DNA of 64,000 nucleotides from an uncultured bacterium. Lineage in GTDB: Bacteria > Myxococcota_A > Bradymonadia > Bradymonadales > Bradymonadaceae. The translations under genes and the position numbers were made by a program. Location: NCBI GenBank assembly GCA_937981985.1, contig CALJNB010000015.1:20566-84565 (forward strand), read 5' to 3'. The notes under the pieces were generated by a model that saw nothing but the letters and a program-made list of their open reading frames with translations, was not told the DNA's origin and searched no databases. Shown in pieces: positions 49,071-58,272 of the stretch (positions are counted from its first letter, which is position 1; every line of letters begins with the position of its first letter).

Positions 49071-49586
49071 TTTTTAGGTTATAAGCCCGCCTTTCAAATC
49101 GAAAACAAGTCTTCGATCACCGGTTTAGGGAGCTATACGGGCGGGCATCGGATGCAGAACTGAAAAGTGTTCTCACGAAGCGGGTCGTCCATGTTGAAAA
49201 TAGTCGAGGTTTTCGAAAGTATCGATATAGATACTTATCTATTCGGCATCGCAAGAAGCATTTTTGCTTCCGATGTTCCGATCATGCTGAGCGAGTATTT
49301 CGCGTCCTTTTCAATTCAACATTTCCAATCAAGGGCCCGCAGAATCGTATGAAAATAGATACCAAGAGGGCCTCTTAGTCTGCATCTCCGCACATGTATA
49401 GGTCTATTTGTAGTAGTTAGTTCTTGTTAGGATTGGGAACAGCTGCGGTCGCCGAACTCGAAAGGATTGCACAACTCACTTGATAATCAATTGTGTTAAC
49501 ACGATTTATCGTTGGAACTCCTGAGGCAAGTCGCTATACACAGACGGAATTGCCGTCTACGTACCAGGCTCAACAATGGATTCAAA

Positions 49587-50585
49587 ATGGCTATAGAAAT
49601 TACGGACCCCAGGTCAGCGCCAACTTCTTTTATTGATGGTGTCTTTTTACCGCATTTAAAAAACCCGGAAGACATCTCCCTGTTAAGAACGATGTTGATT
49701 GCGATCTTGCTTGGCGTTTCTATTCTTGTCGTAACGGTATTCGTCAGTTTATACGCAGCCATTTTATATCTACCCTATTACTTCATTTTTATGGGGCCGG
49801 TGACCTTGGCGATGCATAATATTGCCCATCGCCCCATGTTGAAGAAAAAAGGTTTGGATCGAATTCTCATCAACTTAGGATCAGCCACCTTAGGATTTGC
49901 ACCTGACGGATACGCTGCCCATCATTTATCGATGCATCATAAAGAAGGGAACGCTCATTCAGATCTGAGCTCGACTATGAAATATCAACGAGATTCTATT
50001 TTTCATTTCCTGCATTATTACTTTACTTTTTTAATTCTGGGGCCATTCACGCTTTACGCGTACTTGAAGAAAAGAAAGCGTAAGAAGATCTACCGGCGTT
50101 TTATTATCGGTGAAGCAAGTTGGTGGGTTTTCATAGGCATCATCGCCGTCCTCAATTGGCGGGCAGCGATTTTGGTTTTCGTGATTCCGACTATTACGAC
50201 ACGCTTTTTATTGATGGCGGGAAACTGGGCGCAACACGCGTTTATAGAACCCGAAGGCTGGGAAGACCAATATTCTTCGGTCACCACCTTCGTAAATAGT
50301 GGATATAATAAGCGCTGTTTTAATGATGGTTATCATCTGATTCATCACTTGAAGCCGGCTGCCCATTGGACAGAAATGCCGACGCGTTTTGAGGATGTTT
50401 TACCAAAAATATTAGAACGTAAATCATTGGTTTTTGATGGGATTGATTATTTTGTAATTTGGGCTTTGCTGATGACGAAACGTCATAAATTTTTGGCATC
50501 TAAACTTCTATATCTTGAACTAGATCTTGATGAAAAAATCACGCTCATTCAACACCGCTTAAAACCCATACCAAACGTTGACTAG
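49587..50585 (+). CDS. Fatty acid desaturase-family membrane protein
   Basis: Histidine boxes HNIAHR, HHLSMHH, YHLIHHLKPAAHW; several TM segments. ORF track starts at 49512. Confidence 0.82.
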   Translation: MAIEITDPRSAPTSFIDGVFLPHLKNPEDISLLRTMLIAILLGVSILVVTVFVSLYAAILYLPYYFIFMGPVTLAMHNIAHRPMLKKKGLDRILINLGSATLGFAPDGYAAHHLSMHHKEGNAHSDLSSTMKYQRDSIFHFLHYYFTFLILGPFTLYAYLKKRKRKKIYRRFIIGEASWWVFIGIIAVLNWRAAILVFVIPTITTRFLLMAGNWAQHAFIEPEGWEDQYSSVTTFVNSGYNKRCFNDGYHLIHHLKPAAHWTEMPTRFEDVLPKILERKSLVFDGIDYFVIWALLMTKRHKFLASKLLYLELDLDEKITLIQHRLKPIPNVD

Positions 50586-51702
50586 TTCCCCTAAATCGTC
50601 TTTCTCTCGGCGTCCAAAGCGCTTCTTAGACGTCAGCGAGTCCGATTGGAATAATTGGATTTGGCAACATCAGAATCGACTCAAAAAAGAAAGCGATTTC
50701 GATTGGCTCAAACTGTCGCCCCAAGAAAAAGCAGGTTTTGAAACCATCGAAGATTTCCGCGTCGCGATCACACCCCATTATGCCGCGCTCTTTTCTGATG
50801 ACGATCCAAACTGCCCGATCCGTCAGCAGGGCCTGCCTAACGTTTTAGAAAGTAACGTCGAGGATTATGAACTCGAAGATCCTTTAGCGGAAGAGAGTCA
50901 TATGCCGGTGCCAGGAATTACACACCGCTATCCGGACCGTGTGCTGTTTTACGTATCGCACCACTGTCCCGTCTATTGTCGTCATTGCACGAGAAAGAGA
51001 AAAGTCTCAGACCCGAATTCAGCAGCGTCTGTAAATCAAATTCAGACTTCCTTGGATTATATTCGAAACAATAAAAACGTACGTGATGTGCTGTTATCTG
51101 GGGGAGATCCTTTAACGCTATCAGACGACAAACTAGCGGTGATTTTTAAAGCGCTTCGCGAAATGGATCACGTCGAAGTGGTTCGACTAGGGACGAGGAA
51201 CCCAGTAACTTTGCCGCAACGCATCACTGAGAATCTCTGTGATATTCTTCGAGAAAACGGGCCTATTTATACTCACGTTCATTTCAATCATGTTAGTGAA
51301 ATTTCGGAGGAATCGATCCTCGCATTGTCGAGATTACGTAACGCGGGATGCGTGCTTGGAAATCAGATGGTTCTCTTGAAGGGCGTCAACGACGATCCCG
51401 AAACTGTAATGCAACTCAATCGAAAGCTTTTAAAACATGGTTGTCGCCCTTACTATATGTTGCAATGCGACTACGCGCAGGGAATTTCACACTTTCGTAC
51501 ACCGCTCAAAACGGGGCTCGATATCGTCGAATCCTTACGTGGTAGAATTGGCGGAATGGGCATTCCGGATTATGTCGTCGATCTTCCCGGCGGCGGCGGA
51601 AAAATCGAACTCGTTCCGAACTACATTGAAAGCCAAGACGGCAATCAGATTACCTTTCGTAATTTTAACGGTGACCGTTTTCCCTATGTGGACGTCGAAT
51701 AA
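50578..51702 (+). CDS. KamA-family radical SAM protein (lysine 2,3-aminomutase-like)
   Basis: SHHCPVYCRHCTRKRKV (CxxxCxxC), LLSGGDPL, VVDLPGGGGKIELVP PLP-Lys motif. Overlaps upstream gene. Confidence 0.85.
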   Translation: MTSSPKSSFSRRPKRFLDVSESDWNNWIWQHQNRLKKESDFDWLKLSPQEKAGFETIEDFRVAITPHYAALFSDDDPNCPIRQQGLPNVLESNVEDYELEDPLAEESHMPVPGITHRYPDRVLFYVSHHCPVYCRHCTRKRKVSDPNSAASVNQIQTSLDYIRNNKNVRDVLLSGGDPLTLSDDKLAVIFKALREMDHVEVVRLGTRNPVTLPQRITENLCDILRENGPIYTHVHFNHVSEISEESILALSRLRNAGCVLGNQMVLLKGVNDDPETVMQLNRKLLKHGCRPYYMLQCDYAQGISHFRTPLKTGLDIVESLRGRIGGMGIPDYVVDLPGGGGKIELVPNYIESQDGNQITFRNFNGDRFPYVDVE

Positions 51703-51721
51703 CCAGACCCCAGACGGTTGT

Positions 51722-52552
51722 TTATTCCTCCTCTTTCAAGCGTCCGGCCATGTAGTTATTCAGGACTTTATAAATCTCCAAAGGGGATTTTACATTTAGC
51801 CCGGCGAGCGCTTCTTTATGTAATTCTACGACTTCGAAATCTCCTCGAGACAGGGGGCCAGTCAATGCCTCTTTGGTCGTCTTCTTTTCAAGGTTGTTAA
51901 TTGCCGACTGAGCGAGAGGAAGCAGCATCCGACGCGCATCCGATCGACTCAACCCGGCTTCGGTCGCGACTAGAATCGCAGCGTCAATAAGACTAACAAT
52001 TTGACCTGCCGAAAAAACGGCCGCCGCATGGTAGAGGGGTTTATTTTCAGGCTCGATAATCACTGATTCGACGTTTATTCTAGACAGCATTTCTTTGCCG
52101 GTTTTGATCGCCTTTGAGTCACCCTCCATAGACCAGAAAACATCCGGGAGTAGGGCAATTGCTTTTTGCGGGTCCGAAACCGCGATGACCGGATGCATTG
52201 AAGCAGAAGGTACGATAACGCCCGCTTCTTTGAGAACCGTAGAGGTCAACAATCCTGACAAGTGTATGACGCAATGAGATGTGTTAAGGGGGCCGGCTAA
52301 GGTCTCAGCCACCGTTGAAATTGCATCATCAACGACAGAGATAAAAACGATAGCGTCTGAAAAGTCTTCGTTCTTCGGAAGTGTTCCCACAAAATGCGGA
52401 TGTGAATTTGCTCTCTTCAAATCCTCAATGGATTGGCTTTGGGACCACGAAAATCCAACATCGATATTTAGTGATTCAGCGAGAAGTAGAAGTGTTCTTC
52501 CCACCCGGCCAGTCCCGAGAATAATCCAGCGATTTTGATTCTTTATATTCAA
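51722..52552 (-). CDS. Rossmann-like/DUF2520 domain protein
   Basis: WIILGTGRVGRTL; SMHPVIAVSDPQKA; NKPLYHAAAVFSAGQIVSLIDAA. Confidence 0.8.
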   Translation of the reverse strand: MNIKNQNRWIILGTGRVGRTLLLLAESLNIDVGFSWSQSQSIEDLKRANSHPHFVGTLPKNEDFSDAIVFISVVDDAISTVAETLAGPLNTSHCVIHLSGLLTSTVLKEAGVIVPSASMHPVIAVSDPQKAIALLPDVFWSMEGDSKAIKTGKEMLSRINVESVIIEPENKPLYHAAAVFSAGQIVSLIDAAILVATEAGLSRSDARRMLLPLAQSAINNLEKKTTKEALTGPLSRGDFEVVELHKEALAGLNVKSPLEIYKVLNNYMAGRLKEEE

Positions 52553-52569
52553 TGCGTTCTCAAGAGGGA

Positions 52570-53745
52570 CTACTTATAGATTAATATTTCGGCGCGCTGA
52601 GCATCGAACATTTCTCGGCGTTTTCCCACAGTCCGCGACAATTCGATAGGGTCATTTCCATCTTCTAAACCCTGACGGATTATTGGGTCACCGATTAATA
52701 AATCGATAGCTAATCTGTCGGCGACAAACTCATAAGCTTCTTTTCGCCAAGAGAATTCTTCATACTTAAGCAAGAGAGAAATTTCGGCATAAGCCATCGC
52801 AATGCTGTCGAAGTTGTTTCTGTCAGTGACATGAACTTGTATACCGGCACAGGTTTCACCGGCGCATTTTTGAAACATCGGTCGAAAGGAAAGAGCTCTA
52901 TACTGAACGCCAGGTAGCCCAAATTCGGACATAGCATTGGCAAATTTCGTAGCCTCTAAATAAGGCGCGCCGATGATCTCAAAGGGGCGGGTTGTGCCGC
53001 GGCCTTCTGAAATTGAAGTGCCTTCCAAGATGCATTGACCCGGGTAAACAACCGCTGTTTCTAAAGTCGGCATGTTTGGACTTGGCAATACCCACGGTAA
53101 GCCTGTTTCATCAAACCACATCGATCGTTTCCAACCCTCTAATTCGATGACTTTGAGTTCACATTTCCAATCGGTGAATCTGTTAAAAAACAGTGCTGCT
53201 TCGCCGGCGGTCATGCCGTGGCGTACGGCGATGGATTGTAATCCTACAAAGGATTTATAATCATCCAATAAAACGTTTCCTTGCACCACATCGCCGCGAA
53301 TTGGATTGGGTCTATCTAGGACCCAAACTTCACAGCCGACATCGCCGGCAGCTTTCATTGTTAAACCAATCGTATAAATGTAGGTATAGTATCTTGACCC
53401 AATATCTTGAATATCGCAGATGATGATATCCAAATCTTGGACACTCTCTTTCGGCGGCGTTAGACTCTCAAGCGTTGCCCCGTAGAGGCTAATGCACTCT
53501 ATCCCAGAAATCGGATCGTAGTTTTCGCCAACCGTTTCCATATCTTGTGCCTCGCCTCGTATTCCGTGTTCGGGGCCGAAGAGACGGGTTATGGAAACGC
53601 CAGCAGCTATAAAAGCATCCAAGGCGTGTTGTAGATCAACGGTCACGGAGGTCGGGTTGGCAAGTAGGCCAACTTTTGCGCCTGATAATTTTTTGAGCAA
53701 TGAAGGATCGGCAAGAATGCGATCGAGTCCAGTTTTTACGACCAT
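52570..53745 (-). CDS. DUF1343 protein (NamZ-like exo-N-acetylmuramidase family)
   Basis: TGLDRILADP, KVGLLANPTSV, LFGPEHGIRGEAQ, DIIICDIQDIGSRYYTYIYT, DRPNPIRGDVVQG. Confidence 0.85.
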   Translation of the reverse strand: MVVKTGLDRILADPSLLKKLSGAKVGLLANPTSVTVDLQHALDAFIAAGVSITRLFGPEHGIRGEAQDMETVGENYDPISGIECISLYGATLESLTPPKESVQDLDIIICDIQDIGSRYYTYIYTIGLTMKAAGDVGCEVWVLDRPNPIRGDVVQGNVLLDDYKSFVGLQSIAVRHGMTAGEAALFFNRFTDWKCELKVIELEGWKRSMWFDETGLPWVLPSPNMPTLETAVVYPGQCILEGTSISEGRGTTRPFEIIGAPYLEATKFANAMSEFGLPGVQYRALSFRPMFQKCAGETCAGIQVHVTDRNNFDSIAMAYAEISLLLKYEEFSWRKEAYEFVADRLAIDLLIGDPIIRQGLEDGNDPIELSRTVGKRREMFDAQRAEILIYK

Positions 53746-53808
53746 GGTATTTTTCGTTTTGTAAGGAAGTTTTTTATTTCTTTGTAATTCGGTGAACTAC
53801 GTTTGATC

Positions 53809-55110
53809 TTATTGAGGTTTCTTAGGACGTGGCCCCATTCCTGGAATGGCCACTCCTTGTACTTTCGGTGCAGGCCCGTCGCCACGCCCCTGTGGAATGT
53901 CACCCCAACCACCGGTGGGATTATCATCATCAGGCATCGCTTTACCTTGTAGGAATGCCGACATGACATTTAGGGCATGCGCGAATCCAGATTGCAGTGC
54001 GTGTCCTTTCTTTTGTTCCCAATGGAAATCGCGATTTCCAGCAATAACTTGATGAATTCCACTTTCCAGTTCTTCGAGTGGCTTCAAGAAAGAAATGAGG
54101 AAGAAGAAAATTAGCGCAGATCCGATTAGAATAAGGCTAATTCCAAGAATGATTAAAAGCGTCGAAAGTTCATCAAGCGGACGAAGTTGCGGCGTGGAGA
54201 AAACGGCAAGATTAATCGATTCTTCGAACATCCCGATTTCTTTGGTCACAACGTCATAATCAGTACCCGAAATAGCAATTTTTCCGGAGTCTAGATTTGG
54301 AAGTCCAGCAGCAAATGCTGTTTGAGCAGTGGTATCAAGGGTTGAGCTAATTACTGACCCACCTTTTAAAAACGCGATTTCTGGTGTGGACTTCATTTCT
54401 TCACCGGTGAAAATTGTTTTTGATAAACGAGCGGCTTTGCCATCATCCAGAGCGCGTCCCACAACTACAACACCTGCCACACGTCCGTTCGCATTCAAAC
54501 GTACCGGTGCGATGGCGACTTCATAAAGCTGCTTTGCTTCTTTCTCGGTGAACGACCACATCCAATATTCGATTTTGGGCGTTTGCCATTTTCCTGCCAA
54601 AGCCGAGGCAACGACTGGGAAATCTTTTGAAACATCATCGCCGAACCAAGAATATCGATCTTTACCAAGCGCTGCGACACCAACCCCTTTATTGTCTAAT
54701 ACGAACGCGATATCTAATTTGAGTTCAGATTCAATAGGTAGACGCGATCCAGGTATTTTCCCGGCTGCGCCTTTGATGATATCTTTTACGGTAATATCTT
54801 GGACACGTAGTTTTTCGTGCGCTTTAAGATGGCGCTGACCGAGGTCTACTTTCCCATCTTCGTCTAGAGCACCTTCGCCCATCAATGCGCCATGGAGACT
54901 TACTCCGCTGGCGAAAAATTGAGCCTTAGCGTGAAGTGACGCAGTTTCGACCTTATTCATTTCAACAAGAGCGTTTGCGACCTCTTGCAATTCTCGTGTT
55001 TGATCTTCACGAATCACAGTTTCAAGTTCTGAACGGACCAATACGTAAGAAAGTCCGAGGAAAATCGACATAAAGAGGATGAAAGTTGCTATTATTTTTG
55101 CGCGAAACAT
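53809..55110 (-). CDS. Membrane sensor-like protein (periplasmic sensory region plus HAMP-like segment, no output domain seen)
   Basis: MFRAKIIATFILFMSIFLGLSYVLVRSELETVIRED; second TM LLIILGISLILIGSALIFFFLISFLKPLEELESG. ORF track start 55179. Confidence 0.65.
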   Translation of the reverse strand: MFRAKIIATFILFMSIFLGLSYVLVRSELETVIREDQTRELQEVANALVEMNKVETASLHAKAQFFASGVSLHGALMGEGALDEDGKVDLGQRHLKAHEKLRVQDITVKDIIKGAAGKIPGSRLPIESELKLDIAFVLDNKGVGVAALGKDRYSWFGDDVSKDFPVVASALAGKWQTPKIEYWMWSFTEKEAKQLYEVAIAPVRLNANGRVAGVVVVGRALDDGKAARLSKTIFTGEEMKSTPEIAFLKGGSVISSTLDTTAQTAFAAGLPNLDSGKIAISGTDYDVVTKEIGMFEESINLAVFSTPQLRPLDELSTLLIILGISLILIGSALIFFFLISFLKPLEELESGIHQVIAGNRDFHWEQKKGHALQSGFAHALNVMSAFLQGKAMPDDDNPTGGWGDIPQGRGDGPAPKVQGVAIPGMGPRPKKPQ

Positions 55111-55431
55111 AAGGAGTCCATTCCCGAGGGTAGTTTTAACATCGTGTTTTAAAAGGGAATGATAAACGTCGAAAGACAAGCTTACAAGTATTAGTTTATG
55201 CGGATTTAACTTGTGATTAAGCAGGAAACCGTCCCTTTAGGAATAGATTCTTTTCGTGCGATCTTAGGTGCGAGCCTGACGAATGCAATTGGGTTTTCAT
55301 TGTCGGTCTGTGAGCCTCCGAACTCCGCATATGCTGCGGACCTCTGGTCCAACGAATGTTTTTTGTTCATTGACAACCCGATTCGTTCGTGATTGTTAGC
55401 CCTGGTATTTAACTCAAATCTAGGACCAAAA

Positions 55432-55956
55432 ATGAACAAACTATTAACGTTGCTATTTTCTACAATTTTTTTCGGAGCGGCAGAACTTGCTGCCCAAGAG
55501 TCTTCCTCGACAAAAGGATTTACAGAAGGCTCGACTTCAATTTCTGTGGGTATCCCCGGCGGCGGAAATCCTTATGCTGGTGGTACTGCCGGAATCTGGA
55601 TGGGGATGTCGGAGAATATCAACCTGGGCTTAAATTTTGGCCTAGGTTTGGATACCGCGACGGATCCTGTTACTTTTAACCTGCTGCTCGCGCCAGCGAT
55701 GAAGTACTACATTCTTCCAGGTCATGAGGTGAGCCCCTTTTTCATTGGGCAACTAAATCTTGGTGTGACTACTGCGGGTAATGATGCGGTCGACCTTGGA
55801 ATCATGGGCGGGTTTGGAGCAGAATGGTTTGTCACTAACGTCTTTAGTGTCGCGGCACATACGGGCTTGGGAATTGACATTCTTCGACCCAACGAAGTTG
55901 ATCCGATTCGACTCGGAACGTTAACGTCGGGAATTAGTGGTCAAATCTATTGGTAG
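55432..55956 (+). CDS. Small outer-membrane beta-barrel-like protein
   Basis: MNKLLTLLFSTIFFGAAELAAQ signal peptide; Gly/aromatic strand pattern; C-terminal Trp (SGQIYW). Confidence 0.65.
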   Translation: MNKLLTLLFSTIFFGAAELAAQESSSTKGFTEGSTSISVGIPGGGNPYAGGTAGIWMGMSENINLGLNFGLGLDTATDPVTFNLLLAPAMKYYILPGHEVSPFFIGQLNLGVTTAGNDAVDLGIMGGFGAEWFVTNVFSVAAHTGLGIDILRPNEVDPIRLGTLTSGISGQIYW

Positions 55957-56007
55957 GCGATTGCCACCCATTTGAATTGATTAGGAAATTATCTAAGGAT
56001 GACCCCA

Positions 56008-56661
56008 ATGAACTTTCTTTCCAAAATATTAACATCTTTTACATTTCTCTTTGTTGTCAGTTGTTCAGACGCTACTTCAAACGAGGACCGGTCCCTTCAG
56101 TCTCGTGAACTCTTTGTTCAAAAATTCGATCAACCCGTTTTCATTATGTTGGATGAAGAGGGAGGGCCGGCTTCTGAGTTTGGATACAGCGCGCAGAAGG
56201 GGTGGCATTGGATTGACCATCGCAAGGATCACTCATCCATGCCGGACTTAGGTATTGGCCACATCATCGATCCGGAAATCTTTGATTTCGATATTTCGTC
56301 GCAAGATCAGAGGAGTCTCCCAACCTCAACGGTCAGAGCTAGCGCCTATTCGGCATCTACAATTCCAAGATCCTTCAGTAATAGTCTGGCTGGACCCGTT
56401 CAATTCGGACTTATTCCTATCTCAGATCGTTTCTCAAGCAGCCTAGGTTCGGGAGGTCAATGTTCACTCACAAAACTTTGCGATGTGGCTTTGAGCTTAT
56501 GTGAAAATCTTGCTGACGTTTCTTGTGAAGGAATTGACCGATGTTATGCAGAGATCTATCGAATCGAACTTCCGCCTGAAATCTTTACCCCGTTTTTCTG
56601 TTGGTTACTCGATATAGTGGAGTGTGTATCCCAAAACGGGGAAAGTGCTTGTGGATTGTAA
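56008..56661 (+). CDS. Cys-rich lipoprotein
   Basis: MNFLSKILTSFTFLFVVSCSDAT lipobox; C-terminal Cys cluster. Confidence 0.6.
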   Translation: MNFLSKILTSFTFLFVVSCSDATSNEDRSLQSRELFVQKFDQPVFIMLDEEGGPASEFGYSAQKGWHWIDHRKDHSSMPDLGIGHIIDPEIFDFDISSQDQRSLPTSTVRASAYSASTIPRSFSNSLAGPVQFGLIPISDRFSSSLGSGGQCSLTKLCDVALSLCENLADVSCEGIDRCYAEIYRIELPPEIFTPFFCWLLDIVECVSQNGESACGL

Positions 56662-56714
56662 GTCGCTCAATTTTTTATTGATCGAGTGACGACGCTATTT
56701 GAAATTCGAAATGA

Positions 56715-58064
56715 CTACTTTTTATACAGTGCCTCTAACCACCCAGTATCGTAATCTCCGGCAAGAAAGTCTTCTTCTTTTAAAACCCGTTCGTGCATTG
56801 CGATATTGTTTACCAGACCTCCAATTTTGAAATCATTTAGGGCGTTTAACATCTTTTTGATCGCTGCGTTCCGGTCTTCTCCATGCGTCACGACTTTGGC
56901 AATCATCGGATCGTAATAAGAAACCACCTCGAAGTCCGCCTTAACACCGGAGTCGACACGAATACCTTCCCCTTTGGGTTCGACATATGTTCCGATCATT
57001 CCAGGTTTGGGGAAAAAATGGTTTTCCGGGTCTTCACAATATACGCGACATTCGATTGCGTGTCCGCACGGTTGTATTTGTTCCTGGGTGGCTGGGATTT
57101 GTTCGCCATAAGCTACTCGGATTTGCCATTCAACCAGATCAAATCCTGTCGTTTCCTCGGTAATTGCGTGTTCAACCTGTAATCGGGTATTCATCTCAAT
57201 AAAGAAAAATTCACCGGTCGGACTTACGATAAATTCAATCGTTCCAGCGTTCGTGTAATTAGATTTTTTAACAAGACGCACCGCCGCGTCACACATCCGT
57301 TGACGCAAATCACCGAAACGATCTAGAAAAGGTGATGGCGTCTCTTCAATAACTTTTTGATGCCGTCGTTGAACCGAACATTCACGTTCGTATAAATGTA
57401 CTGCATTTCCTTCACTATCTCCAAAAACTTGAATTTCGATATGGCGTGGGTTTTCAACATAGCGCTCTAAGTAGATGGTTGGATCGCCGAAGGCCGATTG
57501 GCCGCGTCTTTGACATTCGGCTACGGCTTTTCGCAGCTTCTTTTCCTTCGTCGCTACTTTCATACCGATCCCGCCGCCGCCGGCGGCAGCTTTGACAAGA
57601 ATGGGATATCCAAATTCTTCGGCGAATTTAACTGCTGCTTCTTCGTCAGCTACAGCGCCTTCACTTCCTGGTACCACGGGCACGTCGGCTGAAAGCGCAA
57701 AAGCACGCGCCGCTGATTTATCTCCCATCTGATCCATCACTTCGGTCGACGGCCCAATGAAGGTGACCCCTAAATTATTAACCGAGTTTACGAAGTCAGC
57801 ATTCTCGCTCAACAATCCATAACCGGGATGCACCGCATCGGCAGCTGATTCCTTCAGGATTTCTAGGATTCGTTCTTGTTTGAGATAACTTTCGCCGACG
57901 GGAGGCGGACCGAGAAGAAAAGCTTCATCGGCCTCAAGTACGAAAGGGGACTTTTCGTCAGCTTCGCTGTAGATAGCTACCGTTGCAATTCCAAGTTTTT
58001 TACAGGTGCGAATGATGCGTCTGGCGATTTCGCCTCGATTGGCAATGAGTATTTTTTTAAACAT
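56715..58064 (-). CDS. accC: Biotin carboxylase (acetyl-CoA carboxylase subunit)
   Basis: 449 aa; MFKKILIANRGEIARRIIRTCKKLGI; KAAAGGGGIGMK; ERECSVQRRHQKVIEE; FIEMNTRLQVEHAITEE. Confidence 0.95.
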   Translation of the reverse strand: MFKKILIANRGEIARRIIRTCKKLGIATVAIYSEADEKSPFVLEADEAFLLGPPPVGESYLKQERILEILKESAADAVHPGYGLLSENADFVNSVNNLGVTFIGPSTEVMDQMGDKSAARAFALSADVPVVPGSEGAVADEEAAVKFAEEFGYPILVKAAAGGGGIGMKVATKEKKLRKAVAECQRRGQSAFGDPTIYLERYVENPRHIEIQVFGDSEGNAVHLYERECSVQRRHQKVIEETPSPFLDRFGDLRQRMCDAAVRLVKKSNYTNAGTIEFIVSPTGEFFFIEMNTRLQVEHAITEETTGFDLVEWQIRVAYGEQIPATQEQIQPCGHAIECRVYCEDPENHFFPKPGMIGTYVEPKGEGIRVDSGVKADFEVVSYYDPMIAKVVTHGEDRNAAIKKMLNALNDFKIGGLVNNIAMHERVLKEEDFLAGDYDTGWLEALYKK

Positions 58065-58272
58065 GATTGGTTTCTTCAGAAAGATGTTCCAGAACTTCGA
58101 AAAAGTAAAAACTCTTCGTTTTCCATTGTTAGTAGTTTGGCCTGTGCCCTCGTCGTTGTCCCTTTATCAGTAAGCGAAACATTCGTCACCTGAAGAAAAT
58201 GTATTGCTTTAATCCCTTGGTGCCTTATGGTCCAATAAGGGCTTATTAGCGCGGCCTTTCAACGGAGAAGTT

